A stretch of DNA of 64,000 bases from Acanthamoeba castellanii str. Neff. Taxonomy: Eukaryota > Discosea > Longamoebia > Acanthamoebidae. This document shows positions 30,801 to 40,817 of this stretch, piece by piece. The notes below the pieces were generated by a model. That model searched no databases. It saw only the letters and a program-made list of their open reading frames with translations, and was not told the DNA's origin. The position numbers and the translations under genes were made by a program. Each line of letters opens with the position of its first letter. The first letter of the stretch is position 1. The stretch is from positions 82,388 through 146,387 of the forward strand of contig NW_004457620.1 of assembly GCF_000313135.1 (NCBI RefSeq), written 5' to 3'.

Positions 30801-32990
30801 TACAATTTGACTGTGGTTGACTTGGGGGGAGGAGGGATGACCGTCGCGCTTTTCGGTGTTCTGGGCGAGGAGGCGCAGGTACTGGGGCTCCTTGTCGGCG
30901 GAGGGCTTGCGCTCGCGGAAGGTGACGGCCGACACGGTGGTCTCCACCAGCGACTCCCAGCACTGCACGGGCTGATCCTGCCCTCGGCCGCCGAGATCTG
31001 TGCCCCGATGCCGCCGCAAATGAGCCATCGACTTGCGTGCGTGTGGGATGGTGCGTGTGCGCACCTTTGATGATGTAGGTGATGAGTCGCTCGGGCGAGA
31101 GGGTGAGGCTGAGACCGAAGCCAAAGAAGGTGAAGCCCTCGTCGCCGCCCTGCTGGCCCTTGAGGAACTCGATCACGAATCGGTGCAGCGTCAGACCGTA
31201 CGACAGCCTGATTGACAAAATAGAAAACAAAAATAATGATTAATATACTTTTCTTATTTTAAAATAAAAATGATGATTAATAAATGAGGGGCGCACTTGT
31301 TGGCGCGGAGATCTTGGCCCTCGATGGTGATGGCCTCCGAGGCGGGAATCTCACGCGCGAAGCAGTCCCTGTGGCGTTGAGAGAGAAAAATAAGGTAAAT
31401 GAAAAGATAAGGAAACAAAGTCGTGCCGTCAGTGCGTGTTTGTGTTTGGGGCGGGGGCGAGGTTGATGAGCGTTTGCTACGAACCGGAGAGCGAGGCTGA
31501 GCTCGGCGAGGCGCTGCCACTTGCCCTGGGTGAGGCTGAAGTTGAGCTCCTCGAACACCGCCTCGAGCGAGCTCGACTTCCACAGGTTCGTCTTGCCGTC
31601 GAACTGTGTGAGAATCTGTTGTTCGCGCGCCCAGTCATGTATTAGTTAGTTGCGCCCTCCCAGATTGCTACCGCGTGTGCGGTGGTGCGTGCGCGCGTGT
31701 GTGTGTTGATGCCAAGTTGGCCTGTGGACTGCGTACTCGGATCTCGATCGGCAGACCTTCGATGATGGGCACCTGCGCATTGAGGATTGCTTTAGTCGAG
31801 GGCATACCACGCGCGCAACGAGAAGCGATTCGAACACTGAAGCGCGTGGGGGCGCAGTGGCAACAACGTACGGGAGTGTCGGCGGAGCCCATGGTGGAGG
31901 AGATGGTGATGCTGGCGATCTTCATGAGCTTGTAGAGCAGACCCACGTTCTGCTCCTTGTCGAAGATCTGCGTCTGGGTGAGATCGCTCACGGCCTGCAC
32001 GGTCGCACACCGCGCCACCTCATGAGTGTTGGACAAGGTGCCGAGCAAATGTGTCGCGTGTGTCGCGTGTGTGCGACGCTATGTGCGATGAGCGGACCTC
32101 CCACTTGGCGTTGGCGGACTGGACGACCATGTTCTCGACGTCGATCTTGAGTCCGGGCCTGCGCTCGGGGTGGAAGGGGTCGCGGGCCATGGTCTCCAGG
32201 GTCATGTGGCACTCCTTCACCTCGAGCTTCACGCCGCGCAGCATGTCCATCTTCTCCGCCTTCTCCGACACGCCCTTCTTGCCGATCACGCTGCGCATTG
32301 ACAACACCCGCCCACCCAGCCGTAAGCCCATCACGTTCGTGTCGCACCGCACACGCACACGCACCACCGCACACGCGACACGCGACGTAGTAGAAGAGTA
32401 CCTCTGGGCGAGGGTGCTGGGCATGGGCTTGACGGTGTCGGGCTCACGCAGGTGGAGATCGAGCCGCTCCAGGGAAAACGTGATCGGCTCTCGCTTCAGG
32501 TTCATGTAGGGCACCTGTGTAAAACGTGTTGCACACCACAAGTAAAAAAAGAAGTAAATAATAAATAACATTTACACAACGTGAGTAGTCTGGGGGCGCA
32601 GAGATGAATGAATTCTGCACAGCAGCCTCTTCAATGGCACTAATTGATTAAAAAAATAACAGCGGCATAATCGTAGAGCCATTTGTTGAAGAAAAAGAGG
32701 AACCTTGATATTGAGCTCGGTGCACTTGGCAGAGATAACCTCGAGATTGGTGGGGAGTGACATCAACTCCTGCAGCGCCTCGGGATTGAGCTCTGCCACA
32801 TGAGACAATTAATTAATTTCGGTAAATTAGAGGATGGTCGGAAGCTCTCCTTCACAGGGATCGATAAGGTACCGAAATCCTTGACCTGGGCGGTGCCCTT
32901 CATAATCTGGAGCGACAACATCTCCTTGTTGAATCCATTAATGAACTTCTTGAGCGTAGAGCCCAGAATCTTCGAGACCAGGGCTTCCAT
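27885..32990 (-). CDS. Chorein-N bridge-like lipid-transfer protein (BLTP3/VPS13 type)
   Basis: About twenty exons read leftward from ATG at 32,990. The N-terminus is a chorein-N domain: MEALVSKILGSTLKKFINGF, then NKEMLSLQIMKGTAQVKDF, with the next exon ELNPEALQELMSLPTNLEVI. The early order (ELP/LPT block, then LKREPITFSLERLDLHLRE) resembles the UHRF1BP1/SHIP164 (BLTP3) branch more than full VPS13. The rest is a long string of beta-rich blocks expected of the hydrophobic groove. The C-terminus is a coiled coil (KQFKDVEDQLINSKLALAQM) with a Gly/Ala stretch and FFGRKG. Known role: bulk phospholipid transport at membrane contact sites. The protein is about 1,100 residues, far shorter than VPS13. 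Introns have the usual GTGTCGTG runs. Confidence 0.8.
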
Positions 32991-33194
32991 CTTGTGTGTA
33001 GTCGATCTTTGTGTTGCCTTTTTTCAGATCACGTTCGCCACCAGATTCTTCTCGGTGTTCGGTGTCGCGTAGCCTCAAAAAAGAATGAAATCGCCCTATA
33101 ATTCGTAATTATTTGCCAAACTCGAAATGTGTTTTGGAGTTTGTTTTTTTTATATTTTGTGTGGTGTATTGACAAGAAGAGGAAGAGGAAGGCC

Positions 33195-34082
33195 TCAGAA
33201 GACGGAGATGAGCGCGAAGCAGGCGTAGAGGAGGCCGATGGGGTAGGCGACGAGGATGTGCTGGTCCTTCATGGTGAGCAGGGTCACGAACATGAGCGCG
33301 GCCGAGTGGGTGCACCAGCCGATGCACACGACGGCCAGTACGTAGCCGACGATCGAGTTCATGCGGATGAAGATGGACAGGCCGGCGAGGCCGATCACCG
33401 GCAGGAGGCAGTAGCCCAGGATGCTGGCCGTCTTGTAGATGTCGATGCCCCGCTCGCTCAGCAGGTTCATCATCACGTAGACGCCCAGGCAGCCCAGCAC
33501 GCCGATGCCGTAGATGTAGCCAAAGTGCACCTTGCCCGACTGCGACCGAGAAGCGTCAGCGACTCACAACAGAGCCCAGGGCTCGGCAAAGAAAAAGATG
33601 GAGGGAGGAGGTGTACCAGCAAAAGGATGGCACCCAGGAGGAGGCAGAACATGATGGGTCCGGCCAAGTCGCGGTCACCGATGATCTCTGCATCGAGGCG
33701 TGACATAGGATTGAGCACGGCCAGCGTTTTCACTCGAATGTGCGTAAGATTGATGCCCAGCTCTGCGCTCGCCAAGAAGATGAGGATGAAGATCAGCATA
33801 ACGCTGCCTTATAAGATCAAAATCGATCCCTTCAAAAAGTGATTCAATTGGCATACCTTCGAGAAGTGGTGGCTCATCTTCGAATCCGCTGGTGTTTCCC
33901 TCCATGTGCCCACTCGAGCTCAAGCCCAGGGGTTGGCTCATGAATTGACCAGAGCCCTCAGCCCCTGCAGCATTGAAGTCGAATCCACCTCCTCCCGACA
34001 TGCCATCGTCATCGCTGTAGCTCGTGGGGAAGAATTGAAGGCTCTGATCCTGCTGTGGGTAGCCATAACCCTGTCCTTCCAT
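33195..34082 (-). CDS. YIP1-family Golgi/ER membrane protein (YIPF5-like)
   Basis: Three exons (33857-34082, 33617-33762, 33195-33539) join in phase to 238 residues. The N-terminus is Gln/Gly/Ser-rich and cytosolic (MEGQGYGYPQQDQSLQFF). The signature PPLLEELGIN follows, then VKTLAVLNPMS, RDLAGPIMFCLLLGAILLL, GKVHFGYIYGIGVLGC, ASILGYCLLPVIGLAG and QHILVAYPIGLLYACFAL, giving five membrane segments. This is the YIPF5/Yip1 order. Known role: binding of Rab/Ypt GTPases and a part in ER-to-Golgi vesicle formation with YIF1. An upstream stretch downstream of exon 1 could encode an alternative short exon, but the direct join restores the family motif. Confidence 0.92.
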
Positions 34083-34504
34083 CTGCGCTGTGTTCTGAAT
34101 TTAGTCGTCTTGATGGTATTTTCAATCTATTCGTTTAAAAAACGAACAGATAGCAATCTGCCACGTCAGCAAAAGGCAAGGACCGACCGCAACCCTCGAG
34201 GTCGAGCCATCCGATAGCGCGTGTGAAGCAGCTCGTGCGGGACAGGGAGCGTTCCGCCCACAGCAGCGCTCGACCCGTCCTCGCTGGCAACCTTCTGGAG
34301 GTGACCGCACCCTCGCGAGCTAAGACATCCAGCAAGGCTGCACACTCCGCGAAACGAGAGAAACGTTGGGTGGTGTGCTGCTTGTTAGAGAGTGCTCTTT
34401 ACTGGGCAGCCATACATTTTTATCCAACTCCATTTTACTGGTCCACCTTTTGCACTCGAATGCTGCAACACCCGTGGCTGAAGTAACGATAGTCCTCCAG
34501 CTCA
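34083..34504. promoter_or_regulatory. YIPF5 promoter side and 3' flank of the fusion gene
   Basis: About 420 bases between two leftward genes. No gene, RNA or repeat is supported here. Confidence 0.4.
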
Positions 34505-37500
34505 TCAGTTGCTGGTGAGCCAGGAGAAGTCGGTGTTGGCCAGGCCTGTGGCGATGCTTGGTCCTAACAACAGTCACCTCCCCCACCACAATGATTCGGG
34601 AGTAATGGTGAGTTCTTGAATCAATTTCAAAAGAAAAAGAAAGAAATGAAGAACGGGTGGTGATGGGGGTAGGGACCGTGTTCGTTGTAGAGCTCCTGGG
34701 TGATGAGTGCCTCCTGCAGCTGCGTGCAGCTGCTGACCACCGAGCCGCCGAGCCACGCCCCATCCACGCCCTCCCCGCTCGCAACGATCTTCACCTTGCC
34801 GCCCAGCTCTGAGTCCCTCCACACCAAGTTGTCGTCATCGTCACCGTCCATCAGCACAGCAGCGCAGGGGAATTGATGTGCTCATTTGTAATGAGTAGGT
34901 GGGTTTGGGCGGGGGGCCGAACCAGTAGGCAGGAGCGCGACGAGTTCGCTGTGGAGGCGCGGCGCCAGTCCGCTGATCTGTGCGCTCCCGCCTGTGATCA
35001 CGATATTCCCGCACAGCTGCTCCCTATTCGTGAGATGTATTGGCACAACATATGCGCGAACGTACACGTCAGCTTGCCAATTAAATTACAAGGAGGCGGG
35101 AGTGGGTTAACTGGAGGTCGGGGGCGTCTTTGAAGGAGTCGATGCTATGGGCCAGGCCCTCGTGCATGCCCTTCCTCGCCTCGTTCACCTCGTCTGCGTT
35201 GCACATGCGCGCGAGCAGTGAGTCGCTCAATCGTACTCGAAACGCACGACACACGACAACATGCCACATGCCACACGAACACGGGGAGCCACACAATGCA
35301 AATACCGCGGGGCGTCGTACCACACCACCGGTACATAAACTTGTGCTTGGTGGCCACCACCCAGTCGAGCAGCTGCGGTTGGAAGAGCGGTTCCACGCAG
35401 GCAAACCGCTCACTCCCCACCACCACTTTGCTCTCTGCACAATGCCATCAAGTTCAAGTAAGTGTGTCGTGTGTCGTGTGTCGTGTGTCGTGTGTCGTGG
35501 TCGGGTCGTGTGTCGTGTGTCGTGTACCGTCGGGCATGGAGTAGGGGCGAACGATGCGGTGGTGCTGCACCGACCTGTCGATCAGCACCAGCAGCTCGCT
35601 GGGCAGCACGTCGAGATAGGTGCCCCGCACGCGCGTACACTCGAAGAACGGCACCGGCTCGCGCGCGCCGTCGCGCAGCTGTCGCGCGGCAACCTCGCGG
35701 TCACGCTCTGGCGCCAGCGAACAGAATCCCAACGCGTGCTTCATTTCTATGTGCGTGCGTGTGCGGTGCGTGCGTGTGCGGTGCGTGCCACACGTGTGCA
35801 AGGTGTGTGTGAGATTCTTAATCGCGAGAAAGAAATGTGGGTGAGCTGTTGACGGGTACCATTGGCGACGCCCCTGTAGACTCCGCTCTCCTCGAATGAG
35901 CTGCCGGGCTGCTGCGTCAGGAGGTGGAGGAGGTGGTCTGTGAGCATCCCGCCGCCGAGGCAAGGCAGCCGCACCACGCCCTGCTCCAGCACCCTTCCTG
36001 TTTCGTTGTTGGTTTGGATTTGGGTTTGGGTTTGGGTTTGGGTTTGGGTTTGGGTTTGGGCAGGAGGGCGGTGCAGAAGGACCTTGAACGACGGGCACGA
36101 TGTGGGTGTCATGAACACCGATGTCGACCACGAGGGCCGTCTTCTTCCCTAGCCACACGCTAGCCAACACTTGCTGTTTTGAATTCAAGTGTATGAAACG
36201 TATTGTAAGGGATGTTAGCAACAATAAAATCAACTATGAGGAGTCAAGAGAATAAGATGGACGAACCTGGTTGGCGGAGAAGAAGGCGGGCACGTTGAAA
36301 GTCTCCATGGCGATCTGGAGCATCTTTTCAAGGTGTGCCTGCGGCGTGAACGATGTGTGGCTCATCACCAGCGGATGCTCCTCTGGCGCTACCCGCAGCT
36401 CGTTGTAGAACGTATGGTGCCTGTCGCGTTGTTGTTGTTGTTGTTGTTTCTCTTTCTTATTAAAATATAAAACAACGCTTTAAAATAAAATCAGGAGCGT
36501 ACCAGACGCGTTCCATGGCGTCGAAGTTAAGGATGGTCCGATTGTGCATCTGCGATACAACCAATTGATTGGTTGGTTTAACATTGGCTGACCAATACAG
36601 AGGATTGGGGGGGGGGCTGTAAGTACGGGGATCTCTTGGCGGAGGATGCCCCGCTTGGCGATGACTTCGTCGCCCACGTAGAACCACTTGATGCCCATGC
36701 CCACCGGCACCGAGTGACTGTGTCGCGGGTAGCCCACCACCGCCGGAATGCGCGACCGGGGCGCGTCATCTCCTCCAAACCCTGGAAGCATCCACCCCGC
36801 CCCTTTGAGGCACACGACACACGACACACGACGCACGACGCACGACGCACGACGCACGACGCACGACGCACACGAAAGAAACGAGAGGTACCGGCTTTGA
36901 CGGTGTGGCCGCCATTGTCCAACACGATATAGGAGACGTCCTCCTGCCTGTAGTCCGCCTGTGGCGTCACGACGTCCCCGCCGACGTCCCCCAGCATCCA
37001 CCGAAACGGCAGCCCGCCGCCGGTGGTAGTGGTGGTCTCGCGACGGTGGACCGTACTAGTCGACATCGGCGACGACGGCATAGTTGCGTGGCGCATGGGA
37101 TGTAGATCGTGCGCCTCGTCGGCCACGTGTGACCGCTTCACGCTGTCGTCGACCGATTGGACGCACTTCTTCATCATCATCATCGGCGCTGCTGACGTGG
37201 CGACACGTGGCGCGCCTGAGGTGGTGGGTCCGCCGCGTCTGCGGCTGTGGCGGCGGCACAGGTCGTACCAGTCGAAGCGCAGCTGCATCGCCTCGTCCTC
37301 CAGCTCCTCTGCGGTGTCAGAGTCGTCATGCAGAGCGCGGCGGTGGATGCGCTCGCTGTAGTTGAGCCCGAGTCGACGGAAATAGAAGGCGCGCCACGAG
37401 GAATCGACGCGCAAGAGGCGGTAGAGCCGCTTGTCGGCGGCGCACATCAGCCGCGCGACATCGCCCGCGCCCAGGCGGCTCGTCACGCGCCACACGACCT

Positions 37501-38900
37501 CGGCCGGCAGCGCCGTGAACAAGCCGCGCGCGGCGACGTCATCGCCGTCGACACCATTGCCGACGCGGTGATGGACATTGTCGCTGGTCCGCTGCTGCTG
37601 GAGCTCGATGGCGGCGAGATAGGCCTCGACAAAGCCCTCCGTGTCGCCCTCTCGCAACAGCTCCTGTTGTGTGTGGAATGTCGGGCACGCGACGCATTGG
37701 AATGTGATCATACTTGTCGACTGGGAGAAGGAAGCGGCCACGTTGTGCGTGTGTGGGTGGTACCTCGGATTGGTCGTAGAGGGCGACGATGCGGCGCCAC
37801 GCCGACTCGTCAGCCGACGACACGTGTCGCGGCGTGAGCGGAGAGTCGACGCGCCTGAAGATGAGCTCCGTGCGCAGCACGTACTTCACCCCCTCCGCCA
37901 GCCGAGCCCCCTGTGTCGTTGGTCGTGTCGTGTCGTGTCGTGTCGTCGTATCGTGAATACATAGAATGAAGTGGAAGTGGGCGGTGGTTGGGGTGAAGTG
38001 CCTCGTGGAGGAGGTCGTGCTTGAAGACCAGCGCGCGTCCGACCTTGGGAGTCACCGACCGCCGCACCACCCGGTCGTCGTCACGTGGCGCCGCATGCGG
38101 GCTGGCGCCATCAGGTGCGTGGGCGGCGGCAGCTGCGAGGAAGTTAGTCTGTCCGCCGTGGCAGGCGGGCGACGTGGTGGCGTCGTTGAGGTAGATGAGC
38201 ACGGTGAAGATGCTGGCCTCGTGTGCGCTCGGCACCCACGGCCCGTCCATGTGCGCGCTGAAGTGGCACCCTGCGCAATCAATCGATTAATCAGTCGTTT
38301 CTCAGTTCCCGAGCTTGTGCGCTATCGAACACTGCCCTCTGTGGTTGGTGGCCCATGTTGGTGGAAAATGGACGCTACTACGCACCGGGGCGATAGCGGC
38401 CGATCTTGAAGCATTCGTTGAGGCTGCACGGCAACCACACGCCTTCCGTGCCTGGCCCCATCGGATTCCACAGCAAATCTGAACACGCCACACACGCCAC
38501 ACGCCACACGCCACACGACACGCACACACGACACGACCAACGACACGACCAACGACACACAACGCATTACCAAATCTGAATTAAAAAAAGTGGCTGGGCT
38601 AGCCTAGGCGTACCACGGCGATCGAGGGCGGGCAGGAGCCGGGCGAAGAGGCCGCGTACAATGTGCGGTGGGGCGAGGGTGAGGAGACGGTCGGAGCTGC
38701 GGTAAGCCTGCGGGAAGACGGTCTCGAGACTGGCGAGGCCCACGCGCTCGGCCTGGTCGATGTAGTGGCTGCACTCGTCGGCTGTGAGCACCTCGTCCAC
38801 CACCCACGCCTCTATGCGGTCGGCATTGGGCGCCCCAACATCGCCCAGGTCGACGCGTCTCGGTCCTGTGGTGGGCGCCTTCGCTTTAGGTTTGGCAGAG
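34505..38900 (-). CDS. 2OG-Fe(II) dioxygenase + F-box + actin-fold fusion protein
   Basis: Leftward multi-exon gene; the first exon is not resolved (coding signal begins near 38,890 with [17 protein letters not shown]). The dioxygenase comes first: [38 protein letters not shown] (Fe ligands H and D), [22 protein letters not shown] (second His) and [12 protein letters not shown] (2OG-binding Arg). An intron then joins ALYDQSE to [20 protein letters not shown], a helical TPR-like piece, followed in the same exon by an F-box ([34 protein letters not shown]) and by the start of an actin fold ([14 protein letters not shown] / [16 protein letters not shown]). Later exons give [47 protein letters not shown]-type [25 protein letters not shown] and [12 protein letters not shown], ending WLTSN. 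Confidence 0.8.
36006..36061. repeat. TTTGGG hexamer array in an intron
   Basis: About eight tandem TTTGGG units on the plus strand, inside an intron of the fusion gene. It resembles telomere-type repeats but is short and internal. Confidence 0.9.
36826..36872. repeat. CACGACGCACGA array in an intron
   Basis: Tandem CACGACG/CACGACA units in the intron that splits the actin motif [11 protein letters not shown]. Typical of intron fill in this window. Confidence 0.9.
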
Positions 38901-39179
38901 CAAAAAATAAATAAATAAATAAATAAATAAAAATAAAAATAAAAATAAAAACACAATTCTAAAAGAAGTGGAAAAATGGAAAGGGGGGTGGACGTGGGAC
39001 GTGGGTGCGGTCAGGGGAGAGGGAGGGAGGGTGGCTGATGGGGCTGAATTGTTGTTTCCCTGTGCTGCTCTCTTCATGATCACTCATCGTCAGCTTCCTC
39101 TCTTGTTTTGGGTGAAAAAGAAAGATGGTCATTGGGCGAATCACCATTTTTATCTTATTTTCCGTCACACAGCCACAAC

Positions 39180-39895
39180 AGCTCACGGACCACCTCTTCC
39201 ACCTCCTGACGCAGCAGCCTGGCAGCTACTTGAATGGAGCCGACAGGACCGCCGTTAGTGGTGCCCTTCAACTCACCAGATGTTCAAGATTGCAAATTTC
39301 ACATCTCACACACCGCACGCGCACGCACAGACGCACACACAGACGCACACACACGCCCGCGCGTGAACAGATATCTGTTCGCTAGCGCCAGAGCGTGACC
39401 TCTAGGTTGCCGCGCGACAGCTGCGCAACTGCGCGCGCGAGCCGGTGCCAGGTGGTGGTGGGGAGTGAGCGGTTTGACTGCGTGGAACCGCTCTTCCAGC
39501 CGCAGCTGCTCGAGTGCGTGCCACCATCTCCAGCCAGCACTGGTGGTACGGTACGGCGCCACGTGTTGCGTGTGGTGTGCCACCACTCTCAATGTCGCTC
39601 CTGTTGTGTGTACCGTGCGTCTTCCCGTGCGGTGCTGCAGACGAGCTGGGCGGCAAGGTGAAGATCGTTACGAACGGATAGGGCGTGGATGGGGCGTTGG
39701 TCGGTGGTCAGCAGCTGCGCGCGGCTGCCGGAGGGACCGTCACCCAGGAGCTCTACAACGAACACGGTCCCTACCCCCCATCATCACCCTTTTCTTGCTC
39801 ATCACTGTACTTTGGACTCACTTGCACCCTCTCAGGCCTGAGCATCGCCACACGCCTGGCAACACCGACTTGTCCTGGCTCACCAGCTTCTGATG
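39180..39895 (+). pseudogene. Inverted broken copy of the actin-fold C-terminal part
   Basis: On the plus strand, pieces match the minus-strand gene at 34,505-36,000: [17 protein letters not shown] (gene: [14 protein letters not shown]), [17 protein letters not shown] (gene: [17 protein letters not shown]), [12 protein letters not shown] followed by a stop and GVDGALVGGQQL (gene: [18 protein letters not shown]), [12 protein letters not shown], and a final stretch close to [16 protein letters not shown]. Even the unusual GTCCCT donor after EHG is kept. Stops, indels and missing exons show that it is dead. It lies beside the 5' end of the gene, in inverted orientation. Confidence 0.8.
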
Positions 39896-40122
39896 AGAAA
39901 CTCGTGTGCGTTGCATTGCGCGTTGTAGAGTTGTTTCCTACACATAACGTGCATTCATCCTCATCAGTTGCCTGACCATCAGAAGTTGACCTCGGGCCGT
40001 CCTCCGCCGACCACCTTTGAACCCTTGCCCTCCTTCTGCCATTGCTCGCCGCCCAAATTCTGGCTGCACAACACACAAGTGAGCTGCTGGGGCTACCGAC
40101 CGAAAAGCCCTTTGGGGGGGGG

Positions 40123-40446
40123 CTACGCGGCGATGCCCTCGCCAGTGTCGCCGTGGATGTCGGGCCGGTCGCCCATGCCCGGGTGCTTGCCCTTGGCCAT
40201 GGACTGCTCCTTGTCCTGACCGAGCTCCCTGTTGCGTCCTTGCTTGGCGTGCTTGTGCGGCTCCTCTGTAGAGCCCCCCCCCCATCATGTAAGTATGAAC
40301 AGAACTGTCGCGGCGTTTTTATAGGGATTGGGGGGGGGCGTACGCTCGCCCTCGCCCTGCATCATCTTGGTGCCGCCGATGGACTGACCGGAGCCCTGGT
40401 GCATGTGGGTGAGGTCATCCTTGGTGAGCGATTCCTGCGTGGCCAT
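40123..40446 (-). CDS. Small hydrophilic protein, unknown function
   Basis: Two exons (40344-40446 and 40123-40265) join as GAGC/AGGAGCC to 81 residues. The sequence is strongly hydrophilic and Gly/Lys/Gln-rich: MATQESLTKDDLTHMHQGSG at the start, then GGTKMMQGEGEQEPHKHAKQ, NRELGQDKEQSMAKGKHPG, and DIHGDTGEGIAA at the end. There are no hydrophobic segments or Cys. It has the texture of small stress-associated or LEA-like disordered proteins, but I cannot name a family. The intron contains a G/C homopolymer and ends CTACAG. It sits between the actin-fold pseudogene and the AP endonuclease. Confidence 0.6.
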
Positions 40447-40817
40447 CTCTTCTTGCTTGTCTGCTTGCTTGTGCGGGGTGTGTTGTTTCAAATAAAACGT
40501 CGAGCGGTTGGGTGCGCTGTTTTGAACGGTCGTGCCGCCTTGAACTTGAGCCTCCGCCCAGCGTCTGTTGGCATTTCGATGAGCGATTGGGAGACTTCTC
40601 CACCATGCACCCCCGCCTGGTTGCCTCGTCCTTGCCGCCCGGGCAGCGAACACAAATAATGTCGACCACACACGCCTATTCCCGCACTTGTTGGCGGAGT
40701 TTTTCATTGGCTCACTGTTTAAATTTCGGCCACTCCCCAAAAAATGGCACAACAACGCTGTTGGAATGAAATGGCATAATAACGGCAGAACAAAAGAAAC
40801 AGTTCAGTTCACCTTGA
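40447..40817. other. Intergenic region between small hydrophilic gene and AP endonuclease
   Basis: About 370 bases; promoter side of the small gene and 3' flank of the AP endonuclease gene. No gene is supported. Confidence 0.4.

Noticed and set aside
36578..36872. Cys/Val/Arg-rich open stretches with [16 protein letters not shown] repeats
   Set aside because: They are intron repeats (GTCGTGCGTCGTG) read through in an open frame, as in many other introns here; not protein domains.
37673..37725. Cys-rich [10 protein letters not shown] segment as a zinc-finger start of a separate F-box gene
   Set aside because: Using the ACAACAG acceptor removes it as intron and gives a continuous helix from the dioxygenase exon (ALYDQSE-ELLREGD); the alternative start lacks support.
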